From a bacterium (GTDB taxonomy: Bacteria; Verrucomicrobiota; Verrucomicrobiia; Limisphaerales; J093), in contig JAKANS010000025.1 in NCBI GenBank assembly GCA_021823625.1, forward strand, positions 1 to 44,425: 44,425 nucleotides of DNA, given 5' to 3'. Both the position numbers and the translations under genes were made by a program. Position 1 is the first letter of the stretch; every line of letters begins with the position of its first letter. Below the pieces are notes generated by a model. It had not been told where the DNA came from. It saw nothing but the letters and a program-made list of their open reading frames with translations, and searched no databases. Shown here piece after piece: positions 1 through 9,242 of this stretch.

Positions 1-93
1 CGGGTCGCGGGCGATCTATCAGCCATCAAGGCCAATGCCAAGCTGGTGCGCTCCTTTTTTGGCGCCCCAAGTGTAGCCTATGCTAAGGACTGA
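1..93 (+). CDS. C-terminal end of an unidentified protein (partial, left edge)
   Basis: Frame 1 is open from the window edge to a TGA at 91-93 and would encode about 30 residues ending in SVAYAKD. There is no recognisable motif. Its last bases overlap the stop end of the convergent minus-strand gene that ends at 83. It may be the tail of a real upstream gene or a chance open frame; the evidence is only the lack of stops over 90 bases. Confidence 0.25.
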   Translation, partial: RVAGDLSAIKANAKLVRSFFGAPSVAYAKD

Positions 94-670
94 TCAGTAC
101 TTCGCCCAAAACCCAAGCCAGAAATCCCGAATAGTGGGCACACACAAATTCTCCCGAGGGCTTCGACGGGATTTGGAGGAACCATTTCAAAACCGGTTCA
201 AGCCATGAACTCAGATCGTGTATGGGTTTCTGCCGCGTTCGTTCTGCGCGAAGCAGAGAAACCGTCACTAGCGTGGTTTCCCACACCTCATCATACCAAG
301 CACCGGATTCGGGATCGCGGATTCTTTGAAGCCAAGCCACCCCTTGGTCAATTCGTTCGCTCTTGTCGTCCGATGACACCAAAGCGAGTACAGCGAGAGC
401 CGTGTCCCAGGCTTCTGAGGCCCAACTGTAACCTCCATCTTCCCGCCGTGCCTGGCCGACCAACCAAGCTGTTCCGTCACGAACCGCTGTCTGCAATTCA
501 GGGAGTGAGCCAGGTCGGACATTGCGGCCAGCGATGACCTCGTTGAAGGCCCAAACTGCCAGTGCCGTCGAGCGTGTGTCCCCCCAGTGCCCCTGCGGAG
601 TTCTGTTCTTTAGCAGGCTGCCTATCGCTTGGGCGAGGCACTGGGCCAATTTAGAATATGTTTCAGCCAT
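83..670 (-). CDS. Short prenyltransferase/squalene-cyclase-repeat (alpha/alpha toroid) protein
   Basis: A 195-aa protein with repeated helical units around tryptophan/glycine motifs: GHWGDTRSTALAVWAF (about residues 27-42), DGGYSWASEAWDTALAVLAL (about 78-97) and SGAWYDEVWETTLVTVSLL (about 121-139). The pattern resembles the QW-type repeats of prenyltransferase and squalene/hopene cyclase alpha-toroids. At 195 aa it is far shorter than a cyclase (over 600 aa), and no DXDD or DDXXD catalytic motif was seen, so it is unlikely to be a terpene cyclase and is more likely a repeat scaffold or effector. No signal peptide is evident. The gene starts about 18 bases after the stop of a carB fragment copy, the same position the toxin-antitoxin genes occupy in the neighbouring units, so it looks like a third cargo gene of this island. 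The fold call is fair; the function is unknown. Confidence 0.6.
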   Translation of the reverse strand: MAETYSKLAQCLAQAIGSLLKNRTPQGHWGDTRSTALAVWAFNEVIAGRNVRPGSLPELQTAVRDGTAWLVGQARREDGGYSWASEAWDTALAVLALVSSDDKSERIDQGVAWLQRIRDPESGAWYDEVWETTLVTVSLLRAERTRQKPIHDLSSWLEPVLKWFLQIPSKPSGEFVCAHYSGFLAWVLGEVLISP

Positions 671-703
671 GTCTTGTTGGGTTTCGCGTTAGCGGTGGAT
701 TGT

Positions 704-844
704 CGCCAGTTCCTCCTCAAAATCCACGATCTCCTGGATCTGCATCAAAAACCAGCGGTCAATTTTCGTGAGGTTGAAAATCTCCTCATGGTGAAGCCGG
801 CGCGGAGGGCGTGGCGGATGAAGCGCACTCGCATGGCGTCGGGC
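704..844 (-). repeat. carB fragment copy C
   Basis: This stretch aligns with 1958-2099 inside carB. Over the first 118 or so bases only about seven differences are seen, one of them a one-base deletion near 788. Similarity fades over the last 20 bases. On the minus strand it still encodes [20 protein letters not shown] and then stops at 689. The deletion separates this part from the RHALRAGF part, so it is a pseudogene fragment. It lies between hicB (ends 855) and the terpenoid-cyclase-repeat gene (starts 670). Confidence 0.9.
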
Positions 845-854
845 TGATTTGCTT

Positions 855-1070
855 TCAAGCCAAGGCGACTTCGGCGTAATCCGCCGTGCTGCGCGGTTCC
901 GGCACCGGTTCGCCTTCCTCGCGCAGCAGTTCCAGATGGGCTTCAATCGCCTCGTGGATCAGCTTGACGGCTTCCTCCCGAGTTTCCCCGACGGCCACGC
1001 AGCCGGGAAGATCGGGTACGTAAGCTCCGTAGCTGGTGTCCCCGCGTTCAATGACAATCGCGTAGCGCAT
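855..1070 (-). CDS. hicB: HicB-family antitoxin
   Basis: A 71-aa protein with the HicB partial RNase H-like fold signature: an N-terminal strand MRYAIVIERGDTSYGAYVPD, then LPGCVAVGETREEAV and a helix IHEAIEAHLELLREEGEPVP. HicB antitoxins bind and neutralise HicA and often repress their own promoter. No C-terminal DNA-binding (HTH or RHH) domain follows; the protein ends at STADYAEVALA, so it is the short form. It begins 3 bases after the hicA stop and is certainly co-transcribed with it. The carB fragment copy C begins right after its stop. Confidence 0.88.
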   Translation of the reverse strand: MRYAIVIERGDTSYGAYVPDLPGCVAVGETREEAVKLIHEAIEAHLELLREEGEPVPEPRSTADYAEVALA

Positions 1071-1073
1071 AGT

Positions 1074-1262
1074 TCAACTCTTCAATCCTGACTGCTTGAG
1101 GATACTATTCATCGTCCCCTTGGGAATGTCCACACCGCTCTGACCGGCAATCGTGACCAAACCCGGCTTCGTCGGATGCTTGAAGTGGCGATGGCTGCCG
1201 CGTGTCCGGACGAGGAACCAACCGTCGTCTTGGATCAGTTTGATGGCGTCACGAACTTTCAC
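1074..1262 (-). CDS. hicA: HicA-family mRNA interferase toxin
   Basis: A 62-aa double-stranded RNA-binding-like toxin. The motif DDGWFLVRTRGSHRHFKHP contains the conserved G-S-H-x-x-(F/Y) with the catalytic histidine, and LVTIAGQSGVDIPKGTMNSI matches the usual HicA C-terminal half. HicA cleaves mRNA and blocks translation; HicB neutralises it. The start is a GTG at 1262 because MKVRDAIKLI is the usual N-terminus. The start codon lies only 3 bases after the stop codon (1266-1268) of carB fragment copy B, so the toxin reads as if appended to the carB fragment. Confidence 0.9.
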   Translation of the reverse strand: MKVRDAIKLIQDDGWFLVRTRGSHRHFKHPTKPGLVTIAGQSGVDIPKGTMNSILKQSGLKS

Positions 1263-1270
1263 CGCTCAAT

Positions 1271-1394
1271 TCTTCGCCCCCGCCAGTTCCTCCTCAAAAT
1301 CCACAATCTCTTTGATTTGCACCAGAAACCAGCGGTCAATTTTCGTCAGGTTGAACATCTCCTCGAGGGTGAAGCCGGCGCGGCGGGCGTGGCG
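1271..1394 (-). repeat. carB fragment copy B
   Basis: This 124-base stretch aligns without gaps to 1948-2071 in carB with about 11 differences (about 91 % identity by eye). On the minus strand it encodes [20 protein letters not shown] and continues to EEELAGAKN, stopping at 1266. Most differences are at third positions or are conservative, suggesting it was under coding selection, or was copied from a coding version, for some time. It sits between the RelE-type toxin gene (stop 1419) and hicA (start 1262). Confidence 0.95.
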
Positions 1395-1418
1395 TTTTGG
1401 CAATCGAGCGCTCACGGT

Positions 1419-1673
1419 TCAGCGATAAACTTCTCGCCGGTGGCCGACAGTGATGACGACAATTCGCAGAACGCGGTCATGAATCTCGCAAATGACCCGG
1501 TAGTCGCCAACCCGAATCCGCCACGCGTCCCGCCCCTTGAGTTTCTTCACGTCCGCCGGTCGCGGGTCCGTTTCCAATCCCGCCAGCCGGGCCAGGATCC
1601 GGCTGGCGATTTCATCCGGCAAACGATCCAGTTCCTTCTGAACCGATTTGGGCAGGATGACCCGGTATCTCAT
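1419..1673 (-). CDS. RelE/ParE-family toxin
   Basis: An 84-aa basic protein with the RelE/ParE fold pattern: MRYRVILPKSVQKELDRLP, then EIASRILARLAGLETDPRP, KKLKGRDAWRIRVGDYRVIC and VLRIVVITVGHRREVYR. The core R-x-R-x-G-D-Y-R and the terminal H-R-x-x-x-Y are typical of RelE-type ribosome-dependent mRNA interferases. The ATG at 1673 overlaps the antitoxin stop (ATGA). The partner is the 76-aa protein upstream. The carB fragment copy B follows about 25 bases downstream of the stop. Confidence 0.9.
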   Translation of the reverse strand: MRYRVILPKSVQKELDRLPDEIASRILARLAGLETDPRPADVKKLKGRDAWRIRVGDYRVICEIHDRVLRIVVITVGHRREVYR

Positions 1674-1900
1674 TTCGACTTGCGTTTGCGATCAGCCCGG
1701 TAGGCGGTCAGGCTGACGAACTGGCCGGCGGCGATTTCTGAATGCGCCTGATCCCGCAGTGCGTCATAAGCGTGAATGTCGGCCAGTTCCTCCTCGGCTT
1801 CCCGAAGACGTTCATAGGTTTCCAACTTCAGCACCACGCCAGTGCGTTTGCCTTTGGCGTCGGTGAGAAACTGTTCTGCTTTGGCAACCAGCGCTTTCAT
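1670..1900 (-). CDS. Antitoxin partner of the RelE-type toxin (Phd/YefM-like)
   Basis: A 76-aa protein encoded just before, and overlapping by 4 bases, a RelE/ParE toxin; position and size make it the antitoxin. Residues 15-35 (AKGKRTGVVLKLETYERLRE) resemble the strand-helix core of Phd/YefM-type or related small antitoxins, followed by an acidic helix AEEELADIHAYDALRDQAHS likely to wrap the toxin, and a basic tail RADRKRKSK. The family is less certain than the role. It starts 42 bases after the carB stop codon. Its EEELA codons share 14 identical bases with the end of every carB fragment copy (see findings). Confidence 0.78.
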   Translation of the reverse strand: MKALVAKAEQFLTDAKGKRTGVVLKLETYERLREAEEELADIHAYDALRDQAHSEIAAGQFVSLTAYRADRKRKSK

Positions 1901-1942
1901 GGCAAAAACGTTAGCCGATTCAAAACCTTCCGCAACCCGTTC

Positions 1943-3448
<1,506 letters not shown>

Positions 3449-3579
3449 ACCAAAAACGGCGAGGATGAAACACGGCTCGCCACAGAATGGCGACTCTTTT
3501 TCTGCGCCCGTCGCCCCGGCAAAGTCTCGAACCAACGGTGCCGGCAGAGCCGGCGGCCGGCCTCATCGCGCCCGGCGGC

Positions 3580-4776
3580 TCAGCGGTCCGCGAGCCATTT
3601 CTGGAACTGCGGGTCTCCGTTAAGCCGCTGCGCCAGCAGCGCGTAGCCGTCCGTCAGGGGATGGCTGGCGTCCGCGTACAGGGCGCTGGGCAACGCCTCG
3701 GGAGCGACGCAAGGCACGTTGTTCTGTGCCAACCAGGCCACGACGCCATCGCGGAGTTGGCGGTAGGCGGGGCGGTTGTCGGCGGCGATCATGTGTTCGT
3801 TGAACGGGCCCAGCACCACCAGCACATCGTCGTCACGCTGACACAACAGTTCGACCAGGCGCTGAAACGCGCGCCATTGGAGCGAAGCCTCCAGCGGCAC
3901 CCATTCGAAATGCGCGGGGCCACTGCCATTGGCGAACCAGGCTTTGTGCCGCGCACGCTGCGGGCCACGCTGCGGGTCGTCTGCCGGCGCGGCGGGCACA
4001 CGGAACGTGATCTGGGAGAGCGGTGACCGATAACAGTTGGGGTAACGCGGCGGATCGCCGCCGTCGTCGGCCAAGGTCCAGCCCAGGATGCTGCGCTCGC
4101 TGAAGTACGCGCTCTGCAGGTGACCCACCCAGGCGACGAAAGGCACCTCCCGTTCGATGACGGCACTTAACCGCTCGTTCGCGTCGGCCCGGTAACACGG
4201 AATGCGCGGGAAGAACTGCGGGACGAGCCGCGAATGGTTGAACGGCTCTTCCTTCCGCACGCTCAGGTCGGCCTTCGGGCTGGTCAACCAGAGCAAATTA
4301 CATTGTAGGAGAATGTGGCGGTGTTGCAGCGGGGCGCCGAAGTACCGGACGAGGCCCTCCAAAGCCAGTGGAAACAGGCCGTTCACGCCACCGTTCACGA
4401 AACGGCCTGACTGACCGGTCTCGCGATTCAGAAAATGCGGGAGCGTGCCGTTGGGCAACACATACTCGCCCCACACAACCGAGTCGCCGAGCACCACCAC
4501 CGCCGCCGGATCGGTGATGCGTTCCAGCCGACGTTCGTAGAGCCAGTAGTCCTTGCTCAAAGCGTACGGCAGGCGGTAATCCGGGCCGGTGTCGAAGCGC
4601 TCCACGTGCTTCCAGATCCGCGGCGTCAACAGCACAATCACCACCAGAAGGGCGAACGTTACGAGCCATTGCCACGCGGTCAGACGCATTTCGTTCACGC
4701 CAAACACAACGCCATTCCGGCTCGCGACTGGCGGCGGGACAGGGGCTTTCGTCGGCATTGGGGATTCGTCCGCCAT
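3580..4776 (-). CDS. Membrane-anchored SGNH-hydrolase-like protein, partner of the MBOAT acyltransferase
   Basis: A 398-aa protein with one N-terminal membrane segment (LTAWQWLVTFALLVVIVLLT, about residues 31-50) and an SGNH-like domain. The nucleophile block is VVVLGDSVVWGEYV (about residues 93-106) and the C-terminal block is DASHPLTDGYALL, holding the Asp-x-x-His pair. AlgJ/AlgX and DltD-type SGNH proteins pass acyl groups from a neighbouring MBOAT protein to an extracytoplasmic polymer. Here the start codon lies immediately after the MBOAT stop (4778), so the two form one unit. The likely role is O-acylation of a cell-surface or exported polysaccharide; the substrate cannot be told from sequence. 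Confidence 0.8.
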   Translation of the reverse strand: MADESPMPTKAPVPPPVASRNGVVFGVNEMRLTAWQWLVTFALLVVIVLLTPRIWKHVERFDTGPDYRLPYALSKDYWLYERRLERITDPAAVVVLGDSVVWGEYVLPNGTLPHFLNRETGQSGRFVNGGVNGLFPLALEGLVRYFGAPLQHRHILLQCNLLWLTSPKADLSVRKEEPFNHSRLVPQFFPRIPCYRADANERLSAVIEREVPFVAWVGHLQSAYFSERSILGWTLADDGGDPPRYPNCYRSPLSQITFRVPAAPADDPQRGPQRARHKAWFANGSGPAHFEWVPLEASLQWRAFQRLVELLCQRDDDVLVVLGPFNEHMIAADNRPAYRQLRDGVVAWLAQNNVPCVAPEALPSALYADASHPLTDGYALLAQRLNGDPQFQKWLADR

Positions 4777-4777
4777 G

Positions 4778-6379
4778 TTAGAACTGGAAATAGATGAACG
4801 CGCCCCCCCCGGACGAGCAGAGGCAGAGGTACAACACCATGCCGACCGCCAGGCCCACCCGCACCACGCTCGACTTCAGGACCTCGCGAAATCTCGATTC
4901 ATAAAGGAACTCGTAAGCCCAAACCACTGCGGCGAGCGCGAGCATCAGCAACGGAATCTGCGGGTCTTGCCAGGCGGCGGTGAACACGCGGTGGACGATC
5001 AGCCAGGCGTCGCTCAGCGATTCGGCACGGAAGAAGATCCAGGCGAAGCAGACGTAGAGAAACACCCACCCTTGCTTGACCAGTTTGGGCACGCGATCGC
5101 GGTAGAACGCCGAATGTTCGAGGGCCCGCGTCAACATCACGCCCAATCCGTGCAACGCGCCCCAGATGGCGAAAGTCCAGGCCGCCCCATGCCAGATGCC
5201 CGAGACGAGAAAGGTGATGAACAGGTTCCGATACGTGTTGAAAGCGCCGTGCCGGTTTCCGCCCAGCGGGATATAGACATAGTCGCGGAACCACGTCGAA
5301 AGACTGATGTGCCAGCGCGACCAGAACTCGCCCAGGCCGGTCGCAAGATAGGGGTTGTTGAAATTCAGGATGAGGTGGAAACCCATGAGCTTCGCCACGC
5401 CGCGGGCCATGTCCGTGTAACCGCTGAAGTCGCAATAGATCTGCCAGGCAAACGCGACGGTGGCGAGGATCAAGGCCGGCGCGCCAAAGGCCTTCGGATT
5501 GTCATAGACGCGCTCGACATAGAATGAAAGATAGTTGGCCACGGCCAGTTTCTTGAAGAGTCCCACCAGGATCAGCGAGAGGCCGTCGGTGAAGTTTTGG
5601 AGTTGGAAGGCCGGAAACTGGCGAAACTGTGGCAGCAGGTGCTTCGCGCGCTCGATGGGACCGGCCATGAGCTGCGGGAAGAAACACACAAACGTGGCGA
5701 ACCGCAGAAAGTTCCGCTCGCGACCCACGTTGCCGAGATAGAAGTCGATGGTATAGCTCATCGACTGGAACGTGAAGAACGAGATGCCGACCGGCAGCAC
5801 ATACGCCATATCGAATGGCATCAGCGTGGACGGGTCTGGCAGCTTCACGGCGAGGTGGAACCAGCCGAAGAGCGTATTGACGTTCTCGATCGCGAAGCGG
5901 GCGTACTTGAAGAACAACAGGAGCGCCAAGTTGTTGGCCAGGCTGATGAACAGCCACGTGCGGCGGCTGCGGTAAAACGCGCCGACGGCCATCAGTGAGA
6001 CAAGCACACCCAACACGACCGCCGTCGGCCGAAGTGTTTGGGGCCCCACCACGGCCAGAGCCAGGCAAACCAGCGCGCCCAGCGCCGCGATGACAAAGGC
6101 GTTTCGCAGTACAGAATCGTCGAACCGCAGTCGCATGCGGCGGGTCCGCAGGTCCACCTTTTGCCCTTCCCGCGGGCAGTGGTCCATGAGCACGACGAGG
6201 CAGAAATCCAGGACCGTGGAATAGGCGACGAGGAAGAGGTAGTAGGGGTTCCACCAACCGTAGAAGAAATAGGAGGCCAGCGTCAGCCACGGCAACCAGA
6301 GCCGGGTCTTGCGCAAGGCAAAGAATACCGGGAGGACGATCGAGAGAAAGACCACGAACGGCCAGGTATGAAAGAGCAT
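4778..6379 (-). CDS. MBOAT-family O-acyltransferase (AlgI/DltB-like)
   Basis: A 533-aa polytopic membrane protein, about the usual length of AlgI/PatA-like MBOATs, with 10 or more hydrophobic segments. Family motifs are clear: LPVGISFFTFQSMSYTIDFY, FFPQLMAGPIERAKHLLPQF, WQIYCDFSGYTDMARGVAKL, LNFNNPYLATGLGEFWSRWH, YIPLGGNR and LVSGIWHGAAWTF, the last carrying the catalytic histidine. These enzymes move acyl groups, usually acetyl, across the membrane to polysaccharides such as alginate or peptidoglycan. The SGNH partner follows directly. The start ATG at 6379 gives the expected N-terminus with an immediate membrane segment. Confidence 0.93.
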   Translation of the reverse strand: MLFHTWPFVVFLSIVLPVFFALRKTRLWLPWLTLASYFFYGWWNPYYLFLVAYSTVLDFCLVVLMDHCPREGQKVDLRTRRMRLRFDDSVLRNAFVIAALGALVCLALAVVGPQTLRPTAVVLGVLVSLMAVGAFYRSRRTWLFISLANNLALLLFFKYARFAIENVNTLFGWFHLAVKLPDPSTLMPFDMAYVLPVGISFFTFQSMSYTIDFYLGNVGRERNFLRFATFVCFFPQLMAGPIERAKHLLPQFRQFPAFQLQNFTDGLSLILVGLFKKLAVANYLSFYVERVYDNPKAFGAPALILATVAFAWQIYCDFSGYTDMARGVAKLMGFHLILNFNNPYLATGLGEFWSRWHISLSTWFRDYVYIPLGGNRHGAFNTYRNLFITFLVSGIWHGAAWTFAIWGALHGLGVMLTRALEHSAFYRDRVPKLVKQGWVFLYVCFAWIFFRAESLSDAWLIVHRVFTAAWQDPQIPLLMLALAAVVWAYEFLYESRFREVLKSSVVRVGLAVGMVLYLCLCSSGGGAFIYFQF

Positions 6380-6421
6380 GTTGGGGTGGTCCCTGCTTGG
6401 ATCGTCGGACGGAGGGAACTG

Positions 6422-7330
6422 TTACTTCAGTTTGCTCCGGCGTTGCTTCAACTCCTCCGGCATCACCCGACGCACACACCGAAAGCCGCAATAGTCGGTG
6501 TAGAAGCAGGCATCGGTGTCGCCCGTGCGCTGGCCCTGGCGGAAGGAAGCGCGGCACATGTCCGCGCTGGCTTTCCAGTTGCCGCCCCGCAGCACGCGCT
6601 TGACGTCGCGACCGGGGCTGGGCGGACCGGGAGGATCAACCGTCGGACTCTCCTTATAGTAGGTCGGACTATAAACGTCTTCGCACCACTCGGAGACGTT
6701 TCCGTACAGGTCGTAAATACCCCAGCGATTCGCCTTCTTCTCGCCCACCGGATGGGTCTTTTGACCGGCATTCTCCGCGAACCAGGCGTATTGCCGGAGC
6801 TTGCCGGGCGAGGCGAAATCATAGGGACCGTCCGTGCCGGCGCGGCTGGCGTATTCCCATTCGGTCTCGGTCGGCAGGCGATAGCCGTTGGCCGAGTAAT
6901 TACAGTCCCAATCGGGCGTCTTCTCGTTGTAGCACGGCGTCAGGCCTTCCAGTAGCGAACGCTCGTTGCAGTAGCGTTTGGCGTCGAGCCAGCGGACGCG
7001 CTCGACCGGTTTCCGCGGACTGTCCTGCCAGTGCGAGGGATCCGGCAACTGAACCTTGGCAAACAGCTCGTGCGTGACCTCGAACTCATCGATCAGGAAC
7101 GCACTGACCCGGACTTTGTGGGCGGGGGCCTCGTCCGGATTCCCCCGGTTGCTGCCCATCGTAAACTCGCCGCCCGGCAGGTAAATCATCGGGACGCCGG
7201 ACGCCGTGAGAATTTCGAGAGGACCGCTGGCCCCGGTGTTGCCGGTACTCGATCCTCCCTCGCCCGGCTTTCCGCACGAAGTCAGGAGCGCGGCCGCGGC
7301 GAAGGCGAGGAAACCACTGGTTCGGTTCAT
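6422..7330 (-). CDS. FGE/SUMF1-like lipoprotein
   Basis: A 302-aa formylglycine-generating-enzyme-like (DUF323) protein. An N-terminal signal with lipobox LLTSC (Cys about residue 19) predicts an outer-membrane or periplasmic lipoprotein. The domain is complete: GGEFTMGSNRGNPDEAPAHK, FLIDEFEVTHELF, YRLPTETEWEYASRAG, GIYDLYGNVSEWCEDVY, VLRGGNWKASADMCRASFRQ and CGFRCVRR. In true FGE two cysteines lie in the block after R-G-G; here the first is not present and only the one in DMCR remains. It is therefore more likely a structural or binding member than a sulfatase-modifying enzyme. No sulfatase is nearby. It is followed upstream and downstream by other cell-envelope genes on the same strand. Confidence 0.85.
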   Translation of the reverse strand: MNRTSGFLAFAAAALLTSCGKPGEGGSSTGNTGASGPLEILTASGVPMIYLPGGEFTMGSNRGNPDEAPAHKVRVSAFLIDEFEVTHELFAKVQLPDPSHWQDSPRKPVERVRWLDAKRYCNERSLLEGLTPCYNEKTPDWDCNYSANGYRLPTETEWEYASRAGTDGPYDFASPGKLRQYAWFAENAGQKTHPVGEKKANRWGIYDLYGNVSEWCEDVYSPTYYKESPTVDPPGPPSPGRDVKRVLRGGNWKASADMCRASFRQGQRTGDTDACFYTDYCGFRCVRRVMPEELKQRRSKLK

Positions 7331-7367
7331 AGAAAACGAAGAATGTCGTTGAGCGACTTGGGGTCCA

Positions 7368-8552
7368 CTACTGGCCGCTTTTGTGCGCCGGCCGAAACCA
7401 GGCGGGTTCTTTGTTACTGGCGCCGTTGGTCGTCAACATCGTGAAGTCCGCATCGGTTGCGGCGTTCAAATCGAGCGTGCCTTCTCGCTCAGCAGACACG
7501 GCGCAGAGGTTCCAGTCGTTCGCGTACACCCCCACAACTTCGCACGCGGCCTGGAACGTTCCCGGTTTGCTCAGATCGCCTTCGCCATCCGGTCCGCGAC
7601 TGAAACAAAGGAACCGGCTGTCCGGTGACCAATCCACGTGGTAGATCTTGTTCGTCTGGTCCTTGATGCGCAGACGCCACTGGCCGACGACCGGCGTGTC
7701 CGCGGTGGTGTCGATCGGCGCAATCACGATCTCGTGGTCGTCGGCGCCCCACGCGACATGCTTGCCGTCCGGGCTGAGGCACGGCCGGCAGCCGGGGATC
7801 TTCAGGTTGAGAATCGTGTCGCCGTGCGCCGCAAGCAGGAGAATGCCGTGATCGACCCCCATGCCGGCATGGACCGTGGAGACGATCCACTTCCCGTTGG
7901 GCGAGAAATTGGGGTTGTACAGGTGATGCAGGTTCGTGCTGTTCGGGTGCGGCGTGATCGCGCCCGTCGCCAGGTTGTAGAACTCCATCCCCTTCGTAAA
8001 AAAGTCGATCACGTTGAACTTGGGATATTCCTGCGGGAGAAAGCCGATCCGCTGGCTGTCGGTGCTCCAGAACGGCTGGCGCGCGTAGTCCGCCAGCTTT
8101 TTCCGGTTCTTGCCGTCGATGTCCATGACCCACAAGCTGCGCACAGCCTCCCGGCCCTCGCCACGGTCCGCCACGAAGGCGATCCTGCTCCCGTCCGGTG
8201 AAACCTGGGGGTAAAGCTCGTGCTCGCCGGGCGTCTGCGTGAGGTTCACCGGGTTCGATCCGTCCGCGTTCATGGCGAAGATCTCCCAGTTGTCGTTCAC
8301 GTAAGACTCACAGGCGATTTTGAACGGCAGGACCTTCAGGTGCTCGCGCAAGGGCGTCTCCGCCAGGGCGACCCCGGCCAGCGCCAGGCAAACCACGGCC
8401 GTTAACAGCGGTGGGAGAAACCGTCCCCTGCCTGCTAAAAGCGCGTCCCCGCGACGCGTCGATTTGCGGCCAACTGAAGTGGTCAAGCCAGCGGCAGGCA
8501 ACGGTGGGAGGGTCGATGGCGCGAAGAGTGTCGGGGGATGGGGCGGCTTCAT
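7368..8552 (-). CDS. TolB-like beta-propeller protein (exported)
   Basis: A 394-aa protein with WD40-like/PD40 repeats: WEIFAMNADGSNPVNLTQTP, PQVSPDGSRIAFVADRGEG, SLWVMDIDGKNRKKLADYA, FSPNGKWIVSTVH and VDWSPDSRFLCFSRGPDGEG. These are TolB-type beta-propeller blades. A hydrophobic stretch FLPPLLTAVVCLALAGVALA at about residues 45-64 looks like a signal peptide set unusually far from the ATG at 8552; the true start may lie further in, but no internal start fits clearly. There is no N-terminal TolB domain, so it is not TolB of the Tol-Pal system. It probably binds a protein or polymer in the periplasm. Confidence 0.8.
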   Translation of the reverse strand: MKPPHPPTLFAPSTLPPLPAAGLTTSVGRKSTRRGDALLAGRGRFLPPLLTAVVCLALAGVALAETPLREHLKVLPFKIACESYVNDNWEIFAMNADGSNPVNLTQTPGEHELYPQVSPDGSRIAFVADRGEGREAVRSLWVMDIDGKNRKKLADYARQPFWSTDSQRIGFLPQEYPKFNVIDFFTKGMEFYNLATGAITPHPNSTNLHHLYNPNFSPNGKWIVSTVHAGMGVDHGILLLAAHGDTILNLKIPGCRPCLSPDGKHVAWGADDHEIVIAPIDTTADTPVVGQWRLRIKDQTNKIYHVDWSPDSRFLCFSRGPDGEGDLSKPGTFQAACEVVGVYANDWNLCAVSAEREGTLDLNAATDADFTMLTTNGASNKEPAWFRPAHKSGQ

Positions 8553-9026
8553 TTGTTTACGAATTGGATGGCTGCAACGGCGGAATATTCAGTCACCAAA
8601 CCAGATGCGCGCCCCTGGTCGCGGGGGATCGGGCGACGCCGACAATAGATTTCCGGATGGCTGGCAGTGCGCCTGGACATAAACCGGCCCGAAATCAAAC
8701 CGGCAAAGCCCGTCCAAGGCCACTTCTTTTTGCGTCCGCGCCGCTGACGCTCAACGCCGCTGGCGTTTGGCCGCCAATGCTGTGGATTGCGTCACTCGCG
8801 CCGGCGGCAGGTTAGCCAGCAGGTATTCGAGCACTGCCGTGCTGAGTGTTGCGGGGACAAGGCGGGCGGTCGGGAAACTCGATCATGGCCTGCGAATGTT
8901 GGGGGCCGTTCGGAAGGACTTCCATCGGATGCTATGCACCGAGCTGCGCGGCGGTAGCGCGAATTCTGATGTGACACAATGCCGCTTGCGTAACCGTCCG
9001 TAAGACGCATATTAAATGCACAAAAT
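8553..9026. other. 474-base region without a convincing gene
   Basis: Between the TolB-like gene and vapB. Short open frames occur but none has recognisable sequence. The only structured element is the copied polX 3' end at 8714-8780. The last 30 bases before the vapB ATG (9027) are relatively AT-rich (for example ATTAAATGCACAAAATATG) and probably hold the vapBC promoter and autoregulatory operator; no clear -35/-10 pair could be assigned. Confidence 0.5.
8714..8780 (-). repeat. Copy of the polX 3' end, left of vapBC
   Basis: These 67 bases match 9673-9739 with five differences and no gaps. The parental copy covers the last 30 bases of polX (encoding the AAKRQRH tail and stop) plus 37 non-coding bases beyond the stop. 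The copy is in the same orientation as polX, making the two a direct repeat 959 bases apart with vapBC between them. Upstream polX sequence is not present beyond this point. Confidence 0.93.
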
Positions 9027-9242
9027 ATGCGAGTGACCATTGAGGTTGATGCAAGTGATCTGGATAAAATTCAGAAACTTACCGGGCAGAAGAAGAAATC
9101 GCCGGCGATTAGTCAGGCGTTGGCTGAATTCGTACGCCAGCAACAAAAGCGGCAGTTCATCGAGCGCGTGCTGTCGGGCGAGACCGATTACGCGCTGACC
9201 AACGAGGAATTGGAGGCCCGCGACGTGTATGAACCTCGTTGA
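9027..9242 (+). CDS. vapB: VapB-type antitoxin
   Basis: A 71-aa protein beginning MRVTIEVDASDLDKIQKLTG, resembling the ribbon-helix-helix N-terminus of VapB antitoxins (DUF2191-like), followed by KKSPAISQALAEFVRQQQKR and a C-terminal toxin-binding part EELEARDVYEPR. Its 3' end overlaps vapC by 14 bases, the usual arrangement. It would neutralise VapC and repress the pair's promoter. Confidence 0.88.
   Translation: MRVTIEVDASDLDKIQKLTGQKKKSPAISQALAEFVRQQQKRQFIERVLSGETDYALTNEELEARDVYEPR

Noticed and set aside
6422-7330. FGE-like protein as an active sulfatase-modifying enzyme
   Set aside because: The first of the two active-site cysteines is absent and no sulfatase gene is nearby.
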